NCBI RefSeq assembly: GCF_016862315.1
Contig: NZ_BOMS01000146.1
Span: 1-64,000, forward strand
DNA length: 64,000 bases
Reading direction: 5' to 3'
From: Actinoplanes palleronii
Lineage (GTDB): Bacteria; Actinomycetota; Actinomycetes; Mycobacteriales; Micromonosporaceae
The notes under the pieces are model-generated. The model worked only from the letters and a program-made list of their open reading frames with translations, was not told the DNA's origin and ran no database searches. Below, in pieces: positions 1-7,544 of the stretch. The position numbers were made by a program, and so were the translations under genes. How positions within the stretch are numbered: the first letter of the stretch is position 1; every line of letters starts with the position of its first letter.

Positions 1-84
1 GTCGACACTGCCCGCCGTCGCGAACCGCAACAGATCCATGTTCCGCGCGACAGCGGCGTCCGGCTCCAGAATCGCCTGGCTCAT
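1..84 (-). CDS. cysN: Sulfate adenylyltransferase subunit 1 (CysN/NodQ-like), N-terminus only
   Basis: Only the first 28 codons lie in the window; the gene runs off the left edge. The visible residues end in LLRFATAGSVD, which matches the conserved start of CysN/NodQ GTPases, where DGKST of the P-loop follows directly. Translation elongation factors have GHVDHGK instead. CysN activates ATP sulfurylase (CysD) by GTP hydrolysis to make adenylyl sulfate. The ATG overlaps the stop of the upstream permease gene by one base (TGATG), so the two are translationally coupled. A cysD gene and a sulfotransferase gene lie on the opposite strand at 15349 and 5160. The call rests on one short motif, but a distinctive one. 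Confidence 0.72.
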   Translation of the reverse strand, partial: MSQAILEPDAAVARNMDLLRFATAGSVD

Positions 85-1385
85 CAGAATGCCGATCTGC
101 TGGTGCGGGCCGATCGGCGCAGATAGAGCATGCACCCTATTGCCAGCAGGGCCGGCCACAGCAAATATCGGCCGGTGGTGCCGAGCAGCAATACCGAGGC
201 GATCAGTGAGATGATCGCCGCCGCTCGGCCCCAGGAACGGTGCGGAAGAAGCCGAACCGCCGCCGCGGAACCCAGCACATACACTGTCACAAATGCGCCA
301 GTGGTGAGCAGCACCAGGGGTTCCGGATCCGCGTCGCCGAATATCACGACCGCGGACAATGCGGTCGCGGCGAATGCGGCAACGATCAGCACGCTGCGCA
401 CCGGTACACCGCCCGACTCGCTGCCGGGCGCGAGCCAGCGCGGCAACGCGGCGTCGCGGCCCAGCGCGGCGCCGAGTTTGGCGGCGCTCGCCTGATAGGT
501 GTTCATCACCCCGAGCGTGAGCAGCAGCGCGACCACGGTGCCCAGCACGCCACCGGCCCTGCCGATGCCGATGCTGAGCAGGTCGGCCAGCGGCGCGTTC
601 GAGTCACCGGCGGCGGCGCCCAGCACCAGGATGCTGGCTCCGGCCACGGCCAGGTAGAGCACCCCGATGATCACCACGGCTGCGGCGGTGGTGCGGGGGA
701 TGTCGCGGTGCGGGCGGCGGAAGTCGGCGGACAGGTGTGTCATCGCCTCCCAGCCGGAGAAGCTCCACACCAGCAGGGCCGCCGCACTTCCGACGGCCGC
801 CCAGCCGTGCGGGGCGAACGGCTGCAGGTTGTCGAGCCGGGCGTGTGGCAGCGACGAGCCGGCCGCCAGCAACAGCAGCAGCGCCAGCACGACCGCCAGG
901 CCGAGGGCCAGCCGGCCGGAGACCCGCAGGCCGAACACGTTGGCCAGGGTGACCGACGCGATCAGCGCCACCGCCACCAGCACCGTCGTGGTGGTGCCGC
1001 CGTCGACGGCGTCGGCGACGTAGGCGCCGCCGAACAGCGCCGCGGCGGCCATCGCCGGGGGCACCGTCAGGTAGAAGCACCAGCCGACGAGCCCGGCCCA
1101 GTGCGCGCCGAACGCCCGCCGGACGTAGGTCGAGACGCCGCCGGAGTCGGGATAGCGCGAACCCAGGGCGGCGAACGTGGCCGCCAGCGGAATGGACATC
1201 ACGATCAGGCCGAGCCAGGCGAGCAGCGACGCGGGCCCGGCGGCGCGGGCCGCCATGGCCGGCAGGGCGATCGCCCCGGTGCCCAGGACCGCGCCGACGT
1301 ACAAGGCGGTGCCTTGAACGAACGTGAGTCCGCGTTCGGACGTCAGCACGCCGTCGTCGGTGTTCTCGGACACGGTGGAAGCCAT
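84..1385 (-). CDS. APC-family amino acid permease
   Basis: Integral membrane protein of 433 residues with about 12 hydrophobic segments. The first carries the APC-type glycine-rich motif GAVLGTGAIALP (about residues 35-45), which lines the substrate site in this superfamily; a loop with SRYPDSGG follows. The start chosen is the ATG at 1385 (MASTVSEN); an upstream in-frame start would add 17 residues that do not resemble a permease. The gene is divergent from the GlxA-type regulator, with 70 bp between them, and coupled to cysN downstream. It probably moves an amino acid or amine, perhaps the precursor or product of the adjacent biosynthetic operon. Substrate unknown. Confidence 0.85.
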   Translation of the reverse strand: MASTVSENTDDGVLTSERGLTFVQGTALYVGAVLGTGAIALPAMAARAAGPASLLAWLGLIVMSIPLAATFAALGSRYPDSGGVSTYVRRAFGAHWAGLVGWCFYLTVPPAMAAAALFGGAYVADAVDGGTTTTVLVAVALIASVTLANVFGLRVSGRLALGLAVVLALLLLLAAGSSLPHARLDNLQPFAPHGWAAVGSAAALLVWSFSGWEAMTHLSADFRRPHRDIPRTTAAAVVIIGVLYLAVAGASILVLGAAAGDSNAPLADLLSIGIGRAGGVLGTVVALLLTLGVMNTYQASAAKLGAALGRDAALPRWLAPGSESGGVPVRSVLIVAAFAATALSAVVIFGDADPEPLVLLTTGAFVTVYVLGSAAAVRLLPHRSWGRAAAIISLIASVLLLGTTGRYLLWPALLAIGCMLYLRRSARTSRSAF

Positions 1386-1455
1386 GCACCAAGATTCGTC
1401 AGAACGGCATCGGGCCACCAGCTGAGTGACTGCCAAAACACGCTAGGTTTTTGCC

Positions 1456-2427
1456 ATGCCTGCCCACATCGTGGTGATGCCACTGACCGACCGGCTGCCG
1501 ATCTTCGAGTTGGCGGTGCCCTGCGAGGTCTTCGGCATCGACCGCGCCGACCTCGTCGACCCCTGGTACGACCTGCGGTTCTGCGCCAGTGAGCCGGGCA
1601 CGCTGGGCACCTCGTCCGGCCCGGGCATCCAGGTGCCGTACGACCTCAGCGCGATGGACGAGGCGGACACCATCATCCTGCCGGCGTGCTCGCGGCCGAC
1701 GCAGCTGAACCCGCCGGCCGACCTGATCGCGGCACTGCAGCGGGCCCACCGGCGCGGCGCCCGGATGGTGTCGATCTGTACCGGGGCGTACCTGCTGGCC
1801 GCCGCCGGGCTGCTCGACGGCCGGCGGGCGACCACGCACTGGATGAACGTGGTGGACTTCGCGCACCGGTATCCCGAGGTCAAGGTGGACGGCGGGGTGT
1901 TGTTCGTGGACGAGGGCGACATCCTGACGTCGGCGGGCACCGGCGCCGCCGTGGACGTCTGCCTGCACGTGGTGGCGTCGGACCACGGCACCGCGGTGGC
2001 GCACGCGGTCGCCCGCCGGATGGTCGTCCCGCCGCACCGCGACGGGTCGCAGGCGCAGTTCGTCGAACCACCCACCGGCCTGTCGCGCGCCGACGAGCTG
2101 GCCCCGGTCCTGCAGTGGGCCCGGCAGAACCTGGCAGCACCACTCACCGTGGCCGACTTGGCGCGCCGGGCGAACATGAGCCAGCGCACGTTCGCCCGCC
2201 GATTCCAGGAGATCACCGGGGTGAGCCCGTTGCGCTGGGTGCTGCAGCAGCGGATCCGATGTGCACAGGAGCTGCTGGAGACGACGGACGAATCGGTCGA
2301 AAAAGTGGCACAGCAGGCCGGATTCGGCTCGGCGGCCGCGCTGCGGCTGCATTTCCAGCGGGCGGTCGCCGTGCCGCCGCAGACCTACCGGCACGTCTTC
2401 CGGACGAGCCGGCAGCGCGCGCTCTGA
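1456..2427 (+). CDS. GlxA-type transcriptional regulator (DJ-1/PfpI domain + AraC HTH)
   Basis: A protein of 323 residues. Residues about 1-190 form a DJ-1/PfpI-like glutamine-amidotransferase fold with the nucleophile-elbow motif SICTGAYLLAAAGLL and a THWM motif. Residues about 215-315 contain two AraC helix-turn-helix units (TVADLARRANMSQRTFARRF and SVEKVAQQAGFGSAAALRLHF). GlxA-family proteins are activators of catabolic or secondary-metabolism genes, and the DJ-1 part is thought to sense small molecules. The gene is divergent from the permease-cysN pair and precedes the 13-gene operon, so it is the obvious candidate regulator for both sides. That role is inferred from position. Confidence 0.9.
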   Translation: MPAHIVVMPLTDRLPIFELAVPCEVFGIDRADLVDPWYDLRFCASEPGTLGTSSGPGIQVPYDLSAMDEADTIILPACSRPTQLNPPADLIAALQRAHRRGARMVSICTGAYLLAAAGLLDGRRATTHWMNVVDFAHRYPEVKVDGGVLFVDEGDILTSAGTGAAVDVCLHVVASDHGTAVAHAVARRMVVPPHRDGSQAQFVEPPTGLSRADELAPVLQWARQNLAAPLTVADLARRANMSQRTFARRFQEITGVSPLRWVLQQRIRCAQELLETTDESVEKVAQQAGFGSAAALRLHFQRAVAVPPQTYRHVFRTSRQRAL

Positions 2428-2784
2428 CCGACACGACTTCGCCCAAAAACTACTGAACGTAGTTGCCCCTCGCGGGCCATCCGGGCCGTTGATTGTGGTT
2501 CGGCGACCCTGACGACCGATTCGAACGCGTTATCGATTCACGTCATAAGCCGGGCCGGTAACCCAGGCTTAACCTGGATCACCGGCTTCGGTAGCCACTC
2601 GGCCACTGAGGGTGATCCGCCGCCGGACCGCAGCTACGCCGAGCCGCACGGGCCGCGCCGCCGCCCCCGCCGCAGCCGCCCGACCGGCCGCCGTCACCGC
2701 GCGCACGGATCATCGCGTTTACTTTTCCGAAATCATCGACGCATGCGAAATATAGTCCTAGTGTCCACATAGGAAAGCAAGATT

Positions 2785-2812
2785 TTGACACTTCTACACT
2801 CCGTCAGAATTT
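2785..2812 (+). promoter_or_regulatory. Candidate sigma-70-type promoter
   Basis: TTGACA at 2785-2790 is a perfect -35 consensus. GAATTT at 2807-2812 after a 16-base spacer is a poor -10 match. The site lies in the A/T-rich island upstream of the operon and would give a leader of about 230 nucleotides. The -10 is weak, so an activator such as the adjacent AraC-type protein could be needed. Confidence 0.35.
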
Positions 2813-2922
2813 CGCTTCCCGGCAGCATGATCACGATTCTGCCGAGGTCCGGGCCGGTTGCAGCAAGACATCGACCATGCTTAACTCGTCTCGGCGCGGC
2901 GAGCGTTTCGCAGGAGCGAATA

Positions 2923-2994
2923 ATGGCGACGACAATGCGATCCACGTTGCTATTACACCGACTTCACCCCCGCCATTCGACAGATCCTGTGTAG
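2923..2994 (+). CDS. Candidate leader peptide, 23 codons
   Basis: The ATG at 2923 is preceded by AGGAG at 2912-2916, six bases upstream, which is better than many annotated starts here. The frame closes at TAG 2992-2994, 58 bp before the first enzyme gene. The peptide contains RSTLLLHRLHPRHS and is unusually rich in Leu (4), His (3), Arg (3) and Thr (4). Short upstream peptides of this size precede sulfur-metabolism and amino-acid operons in many actinobacteria, where they act in ribosome-mediated attenuation; those usually carry a cysteine, which this one lacks. No homologue is recognised with certainty. Confidence 0.4.
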   Translation: MATTMRSTLLLHRLHPRHSTDPV

Positions 2995-3052
2995 GTTCTT
3001 GCCGGCCGACCGCCGGTGCAGGAACACGTCTTCGTCTACCGGAGGAATCGTC

Positions 3053-4189
3053 ATGGGCATGGAAGTGCGAATCCAGGTAAGCGACCCCGAATCGGAATTC
3101 CGCGGGTTCGTCGTGGTCAACGACTTCGTCGACGGGCGGGCCATGGGCGGCACCCGGATGACCCCCCAGGTCGACCTGCAGGAGGTGGCCGGGCTCGCCG
3201 AGGCGATGACGCTGAAGCTGGCCCTCGCCGGGCTGCCGATCGGCGGCGCCAAGGCCGGCATCGTCTGCGGGCTGCCGTCCGGCCCGGAACGCGACCGTCA
3301 GCTCACCGCGTTCGGCCAGGCCGTCGCGCCGCTGCTGCGCAACGGCGTCTACCTCGGCTGCGACCAGGGCATCTCCTACCGCGACCGGGACTACTTCTTC
3401 GAGGCCGCGCACTTCGACATGCAACGCGACAGCCCGGTGGACCTGCCGTGCAGCTGGAGCGAGCTCTGGGACAAGTGCCACGAGATCACCGGGTTCGGCG
3501 TGTGCGAGGCGGTGACCGCCGCCGCGGAGCAGCTCGGGCTGGACGCGGTCTGCCGTACCGTCGCCATTCAGGGTTTCGGCACCGTCGGCCGGGCCGTCGC
3601 GACCGGGTTGCGCGGCCGCGGCTTCACGGTGGTCGCCGTCGCCGACCGGCACGGCACGATCGCCGACCCCGGCGGGCTCGACGTGGACGCGCTGCTGCGG
3701 GCCACCGACGAGTACGGCACGATCGACCGCGGCGCCATCAGCCCCGGCGTGACCTGCGCGGACACCGCGGACGCCTGGCTGGACGTCGCCGCCGACGTCC
3801 TGGTCCTCGCGGCCGGCGGCGACGCGATCACGACGGACAACGTCGACCGGGTACGGGCCGCCATCGTGGTCGAGGGCGGCAACCTGGCCTGCACTCCCCC
3901 GGCCTGCGACGTGCTGGCGCTGCGCGGCGTCCCGGTGCTGCCCGGCATCGTGGTCAACTGCGGCGGCGCCGCCGTCACCGGGCTGCTGCTGCTCGGCGCC
4001 GCGCCGGTCGGCGCCAGTGTCGAGGAGCTCGTCGACTGGCTGTTCGCCCAGGTCGGCGACCGGGTCCGCGGCAACATCACCGAGCTGCTCGACCGCGCGG
4101 CGGTGCAGACCCGGCCGCTCTACCGGATCGCCGACGACCTGGCCCGCGAGCGCCTCGCCGACCGGGAGCGGAAGCTGATCCCGGCATGA
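3053..4189 (+). CDS. Glu/Leu/Phe/Val-type NAD(P)-dependent amino acid dehydrogenase
   Basis: A protein of 378 residues in the glutamate/leucine dehydrogenase family, which interconverts a 2-amino acid and its 2-oxo acid with NAD(P). The N-terminal dimerisation domain carries MGGTRM and the substrate/catalytic lysine motif LPIGGAKAGI (about residues 60-70). The C-terminal Rossmann domain has IQGFGTVGRAV, and later EGGNLAC and NCGGAAVTG take the places of the family's EGAN and NAGG motifs. The start is the ATG at 3053, seven bases after GGAGGA; in-frame codons further upstream lack a ribosome site. It is the first gene of the operon and is coupled to the next through ATGA. Confidence 0.9.
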   Translation: MGMEVRIQVSDPESEFRGFVVVNDFVDGRAMGGTRMTPQVDLQEVAGLAEAMTLKLALAGLPIGGAKAGIVCGLPSGPERDRQLTAFGQAVAPLLRNGVYLGCDQGISYRDRDYFFEAAHFDMQRDSPVDLPCSWSELWDKCHEITGFGVCEAVTAAAEQLGLDAVCRTVAIQGFGTVGRAVATGLRGRGFTVVAVADRHGTIADPGGLDVDALLRATDEYGTIDRGAISPGVTCADTADAWLDVAADVLVLAAGGDAITTDNVDRVRAAIVVEGGNLACTPPACDVLALRGVPVLPGIVVNCGGAAVTGLLLLGAAPVGASVEELVDWLFAQVGDRVRGNITELLDRAAVQTRPLYRIADDLARERLADRERKLIPA

Positions 4190-5163
4190 CGGACACGCTC
4201 CGGGTCTGCGTCTATCACCCCACCATGGGTACGGTCCTGGCCGCGCAGGTCCGCGCCGCCCACCCTGACGTCCGCGTCGACGTCGTGGCGAACACCGCGA
4301 TCGACCCGCCGGATCCGCAGCTGATCGACGTGCTGGTGGCGAACACGTTCCCGGCCGGGCTGCTGGCCCGATGCTCCCGGCTGCGGTGGCTGCACCTGAC
4401 CGGCACCGGCACCGACCACGTGGCCGGCGGCGCGCCCCGCCCGTCGCTGCAGGTGTCCACGTCGGCCCGGGTGCCGGCCGTGCCGGTGGCCGAGTTCGCG
4501 CTGATGGGCCTGCTGGCGCTGGCCAAGGACGCGGTCACGCTGGTGGACAGCCAGCGCGAACGGCGGTGGCGGATGCCCGACGCCCAGCTGGTCGCCGGGT
4601 CCCGCCTGCTGCTGCTCGGGCTCGGCCGGATCGGCACCGAGATCGCCCGGCGGGCCGCCGCGTTCGGGATCACCGTCGCCGCGGTGACCCGCCAGGGCCG
4701 GCCCTCGCCACTGGCCGGGCGGACCCTGCCGTCGCACCGGCTGGCCGAGGCCGCCGCCCAGGCCGATCACCTGATCGTGGCGGCGCCGTCGACACCGCAG
4801 ACGCGGGGCCTGGTCGACGCGACGGTCCTGGACGCGCTGCCGCGGCACGGCTGCGTCATCAACGTCGGCCGGGCCGACGTGCTCGACACAGCGGCGCTGG
4901 TGCGGCGGCTGCGCGACGGCCGGCTGCGCGCGGCGATGCTGGACGTGCACGCCCAGGAGCCGTTGTACCACCACGACGAGCTGTGGGACGTACCGAATCT
5001 CTGGATCACCCCGCACTGCGCCTTCCGTTTCGCGGACGAGGAACGCCGGGTGGGCGAGGTGTTCCTGGAGAACCTGGCCGACTTCCGGGCCGCGCTGCCG
5101 CTGCGCGACCAGGTGTACCCGGGTTTGCGGAGCCCCAGCGCCAACGGTCTGGTGACGGCGTGA
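4186..5163 (+). CDS. D-2-hydroxyacid dehydrogenase, NAD-dependent
   Basis: A protein of 325 residues of the D-isomer-specific 2-hydroxyacid dehydrogenase family. The nucleotide-binding motif GLGRIGTEIARR is at about residues 145-156. The catalytic triad is visible as Arg in NVGRADVLD, Glu in HAQEPLY and His in TPHCAF. It would reduce a 2-oxo acid to the D-hydroxy acid, or the reverse. Next to an amino acid dehydrogenase, an FAD-linked 2-hydroxyacid dehydrogenase and an aminotransferase, it points to traffic among amino, oxo and hydroxy forms of one carbon skeleton. It overlaps the previous stop (ATGA). Confidence 0.9.
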   Translation: MTDTLRVCVYHPTMGTVLAAQVRAAHPDVRVDVVANTAIDPPDPQLIDVLVANTFPAGLLARCSRLRWLHLTGTGTDHVAGGAPRPSLQVSTSARVPAVPVAEFALMGLLALAKDAVTLVDSQRERRWRMPDAQLVAGSRLLLLGLGRIGTEIARRAAAFGITVAAVTRQGRPSPLAGRTLPSHRLAEAAAQADHLIVAAPSTPQTRGLVDATVLDALPRHGCVINVGRADVLDTAALVRRLRDGRLRAAMLDVHAQEPLYHHDELWDVPNLWITPHCAFRFADEERRVGEVFLENLADFRAALPLRDQVYPGLRSPSANGLVTA

Positions 5164-6305
5164 CCGGCACCCTGGAGCTGACCGCCGGCTCGGTGGTCAG
5201 CGAGGCGGCGCACCGGGCCGGCGTCGACCCGGAGCGGTTCCGGTTCCGTGACGCGCTCGACCGGCTGACCGACTCCCTCGCGCGGGAGGGCCGGCTCACT
5301 CCGGACGGCGCGCGGACGGTGCGGGCCACGCTGGTCGCCACGCTCGAACAGCAGATCACCCTGGACCGGCTGATCGAACGGCACCCGGAGATCCTCGCGA
5401 CGCCGGTCCCGCGACCGATCGTGATCACCGGACTGCTGCGCACCGGCACCACCCTCGTGCACAACCTGCTCGCCCAGCACCCCGGCCTGCGGGTGCCCGC
5501 GCTGTGGGAGCTGATGAACCCGGCCACCGAACGTCAGGACCAGCAGGGGTACGAGGCGCTGGCCGACCGCGCCCAGCACTACGTCGACGAATACAACAAG
5601 GTCGCCCCCGAGCTGCCCCGGATCCACTTCCTCGACGCACGCCGCCCGGACGAGTGCCAGCGGCTGATCGGCACCACGTTCGCCAGCATGGTCTACGAGA
5701 TGCGCTACCGGGTGCCCAGCTACGGCGCCTGGCTGCGCGACAAGGACATGGTCGAGGAGTACCGCTATCACCGGCGGCAGGTGCAGGCCATGCTCTGGCG
5801 GATCCCGGGCGCGCCGGTGGTGCTCAAGTGCCCGTTCCACCTGTGGTCGCTGACCGCGCTGGCGGCGGTCTACCCGGACGCCCGGGTGATCCACATGCAT
5901 CGGGACCCGGCCGAGACCGTGCCGTCGACCGCCAGCCTGTGCTCGGTCATCCGCCGGGCCCGCAGCGAACGCGTCGACCGCACCGAGATCGGCCACCAGT
6001 GGCTGCACCGGATCGAACCGATCATGACCGATGTGGAGGAGACCCGCCGCGCCCTGCCCGCCGGTCAGGTCCTCGACGTCCGCTACCGGGACCTGGTCCG
6101 CGACCCGGTCGCGCAGATCGCGCGGATCTGCGCGTTCGCCGGGGTGCCGATGACCGCGGCCGCCACCGCCGGCGCCCAGGCGTATCTGGCCGCCAACAGC
6201 GCGACCCGGCACGGCCGGCACGACTACCACCCGGCGCAGTTCGGTCTCGACGCCGCCGACCTGTCCCGGCGGTTCACCGCCTACCGCGAGACCTTCGGCT
6301 GCTGA
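5160..6305 (+). CDS. PAPS-dependent sulfotransferase family protein
   Basis: A protein of 381 residues with the two PAPS-binding signatures: the 5'-phosphosulfate loop TGLLRTGTTLVHNLL (about residues 90-104) and the 3'-phosphate motif MHRDPAETVPS (about 246-256). LKCPFHLWSL at about 222-231 corresponds to the LKxPxHL segment of the large bacterial sulfotransferase group. It should transfer sulfate from PAPS to a hydroxyl or amine of a small molecule; no membrane segment is seen. The GTG start overlaps the previous stop (GTGA). CysD in the same operon and CysN across the regulator supply the first step towards PAPS. The acceptor is unknown. Confidence 0.87.
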   Translation: MTGTLELTAGSVVSEAAHRAGVDPERFRFRDALDRLTDSLAREGRLTPDGARTVRATLVATLEQQITLDRLIERHPEILATPVPRPIVITGLLRTGTTLVHNLLAQHPGLRVPALWELMNPATERQDQQGYEALADRAQHYVDEYNKVAPELPRIHFLDARRPDECQRLIGTTFASMVYEMRYRVPSYGAWLRDKDMVEEYRYHRRQVQAMLWRIPGAPVVLKCPFHLWSLTALAAVYPDARVIHMHRDPAETVPSTASLCSVIRRARSERVDRTEIGHQWLHRIEPIMTDVEETRRALPAGQVLDVRYRDLVRDPVAQIARICAFAGVPMTAAATAGAQAYLAANSATRHGRHDYHPAQFGLDAADLSRRFTAYRETFGC

Positions 6306-6338
6306 GGCCCCGCTCCACCGATCCTCAAGGAGAGTTGC

Positions 6339-7544
6339 ATGTCGACACCGGACACGAACGAGTCTCGCGCCCGCGCGCTGGTCGATGCCGTCAACGCCGC
6401 CGCCGGCGCCGGGTCCGCGCCGGTGGGTGTGCTGACCCCGCTGACCGGGCCGGGTGACCCGGTCGCGGGTGAGCTCATCGTGCGCGGCGCCTGCCTGGGC
6501 GTGGAGTACCTGCGCGCGAACGGCATCGCCGACCTCACCCTCGTGGTGCAGAACGACCAGTACTCCGCCGCCGAGGAGGGGATGCAGCGCTCCGCCGTCG
6601 CCGGGCTCGCGAAGCTGGCGATGGTGGACGAGGTGGTCGCGGTCGTCGGCCAGTGGCACCTGCGCACCGCCGAGCACGTGACGAAGACCGCCGAGCTGCT
6701 CGGCGTGCCGATCTTCGTGGAGAACGGGCACAACACCATCACCGCGCGGCAGCGCCGGACGCTGTTCCGGACGTACTTCAGCATCGCCGACCGCGTACCC
6801 ATGATCGTCGATTTTCTCGCCGAGCAGAAGCTGACCCGGCTCGGCATCATCGCCCCCGACACCGTCTTCGGCGCGACGATGGCCGGCACGCTGCAGGCGG
6901 TGGCCACGGCGGCCGGGTTCGAGATCCTGCGGCTCGACTTCCCGCAGGAGACCACCACGGACGTCCGCGACGAGCTGCGGCAGATCAAGGCGTTCCAGCC
7001 CGACGTGCTGATCAACTGCGGGGTGGTGCGCACCAACTACATGGTGATCGAGCAGGCCACCGAGCTCGGGATCCTGCCGGACACCCAGATGCTGGTGATG
7101 TTCCCGTTCCCGATGCGCTCGGAGGACTACTGGAAGCTCGCCGGTGCGGCGGGCAACCACGTGGTGTGGCCGGCGACCGCCTACCGCCCGTCGTGGCAGG
7201 GGCTGACCCCGATCGGTCAGTGGTTCACCCAGGCGTACCTGGACGCGTACGGCTCGTTCCCGCCGGACAACGCCCTGAACGCGTTCACCGACATCACCGT
7301 CATCGGTCAGGCCCTGGCGTCCTCCGCGGCCGCCGAGCCGGAGGCGCTGGTGCAGTCGCTGGAGCACGGCACCTTCGACACCTGGCGCGGCCCGGTCTCT
7401 TTCGAGCGTGGCCCCGAGCACTGGCACCACAGCCCGCCGCAGTTCATGTTGATGCAGTACCAGCAGGTCGGTCAGGGCTTCGACGACGCCACGGTGATCT
7501 ACCCCGAGGACGTACGCACCGGCGACTACGTGGGACCGCGGTGA
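6339..7544 (+). CDS. Type I periplasmic-binding-fold protein (UrtA/AmiC-like), no signal peptide
   Basis: A protein of 401 residues resembling urea/amide/branched-chain amino acid receptors (Leu-binding fold): PVGVLTPLTGPGDPVAGE near the N-terminus, VVAVVGQWHLRTAEHV, PIFVENGHNT and GIIAPDTVFGATM. It has no signal peptide and no lipobox cysteine; the polar N-terminus runs straight into the domain, so the protein looks cytoplasmic, like AmiC-type ligand sensors. No ABC permease or ATPase gene is nearby. AAGGAGAG sits upstream of the ATG. A cytoplasmic sensor or carrier for a pathway intermediate is possible. This is the only gap in the operon longer than 30 bp (33 bp). Confidence 0.75.
   Translation: MSTPDTNESRARALVDAVNAAAGAGSAPVGVLTPLTGPGDPVAGELIVRGACLGVEYLRANGIADLTLVVQNDQYSAAEEGMQRSAVAGLAKLAMVDEVVAVVGQWHLRTAEHVTKTAELLGVPIFVENGHNTITARQRRTLFRTYFSIADRVPMIVDFLAEQKLTRLGIIAPDTVFGATMAGTLQAVATAAGFEILRLDFPQETTTDVRDELRQIKAFQPDVLINCGVVRTNYMVIEQATELGILPDTQMLVMFPFPMRSEDYWKLAGAAGNHVVWPATAYRPSWQGLTPIGQWFTQAYLDAYGSFPPDNALNAFTDITVIGQALASSAAAEPEALVQSLEHGTFDTWRGPVSFERGPEHWHHSPPQFMLMQYQQVGQGFDDATVIYPEDVRTGDYVGPR

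Larger units (their letters stand above)
2428..3052 (+). promoter_or_regulatory. 625-bp leader region of the biosynthetic operon
   Basis: There is no long gene here. The interval is clearly richer in A/T than its surroundings between about 2700 and 2990. It contains an inverted repeat CCAGG-CTTAA-CCTGG near 2563-2577, a possible promoter near 2785-2812, a short hairpin GGCAG...CTGCC at about 2821-2843, a small open frame with a good Shine-Dalgarno at 2923-2994, and the GGAGGA ribosome binding site of the first operon gene at 3041. This arrangement suggests regulation both at initiation and in the transcript leader. Confidence 0.5.

Noticed and set aside
2428..3052. Riboswitch (SAM, cobalamin or similar) in the operon leader
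   Set aside because: No conserved riboswitch core or terminator/antiterminator pair could be recognised by eye; a small GGCAG...CTGCC hairpin alone is insufficient.
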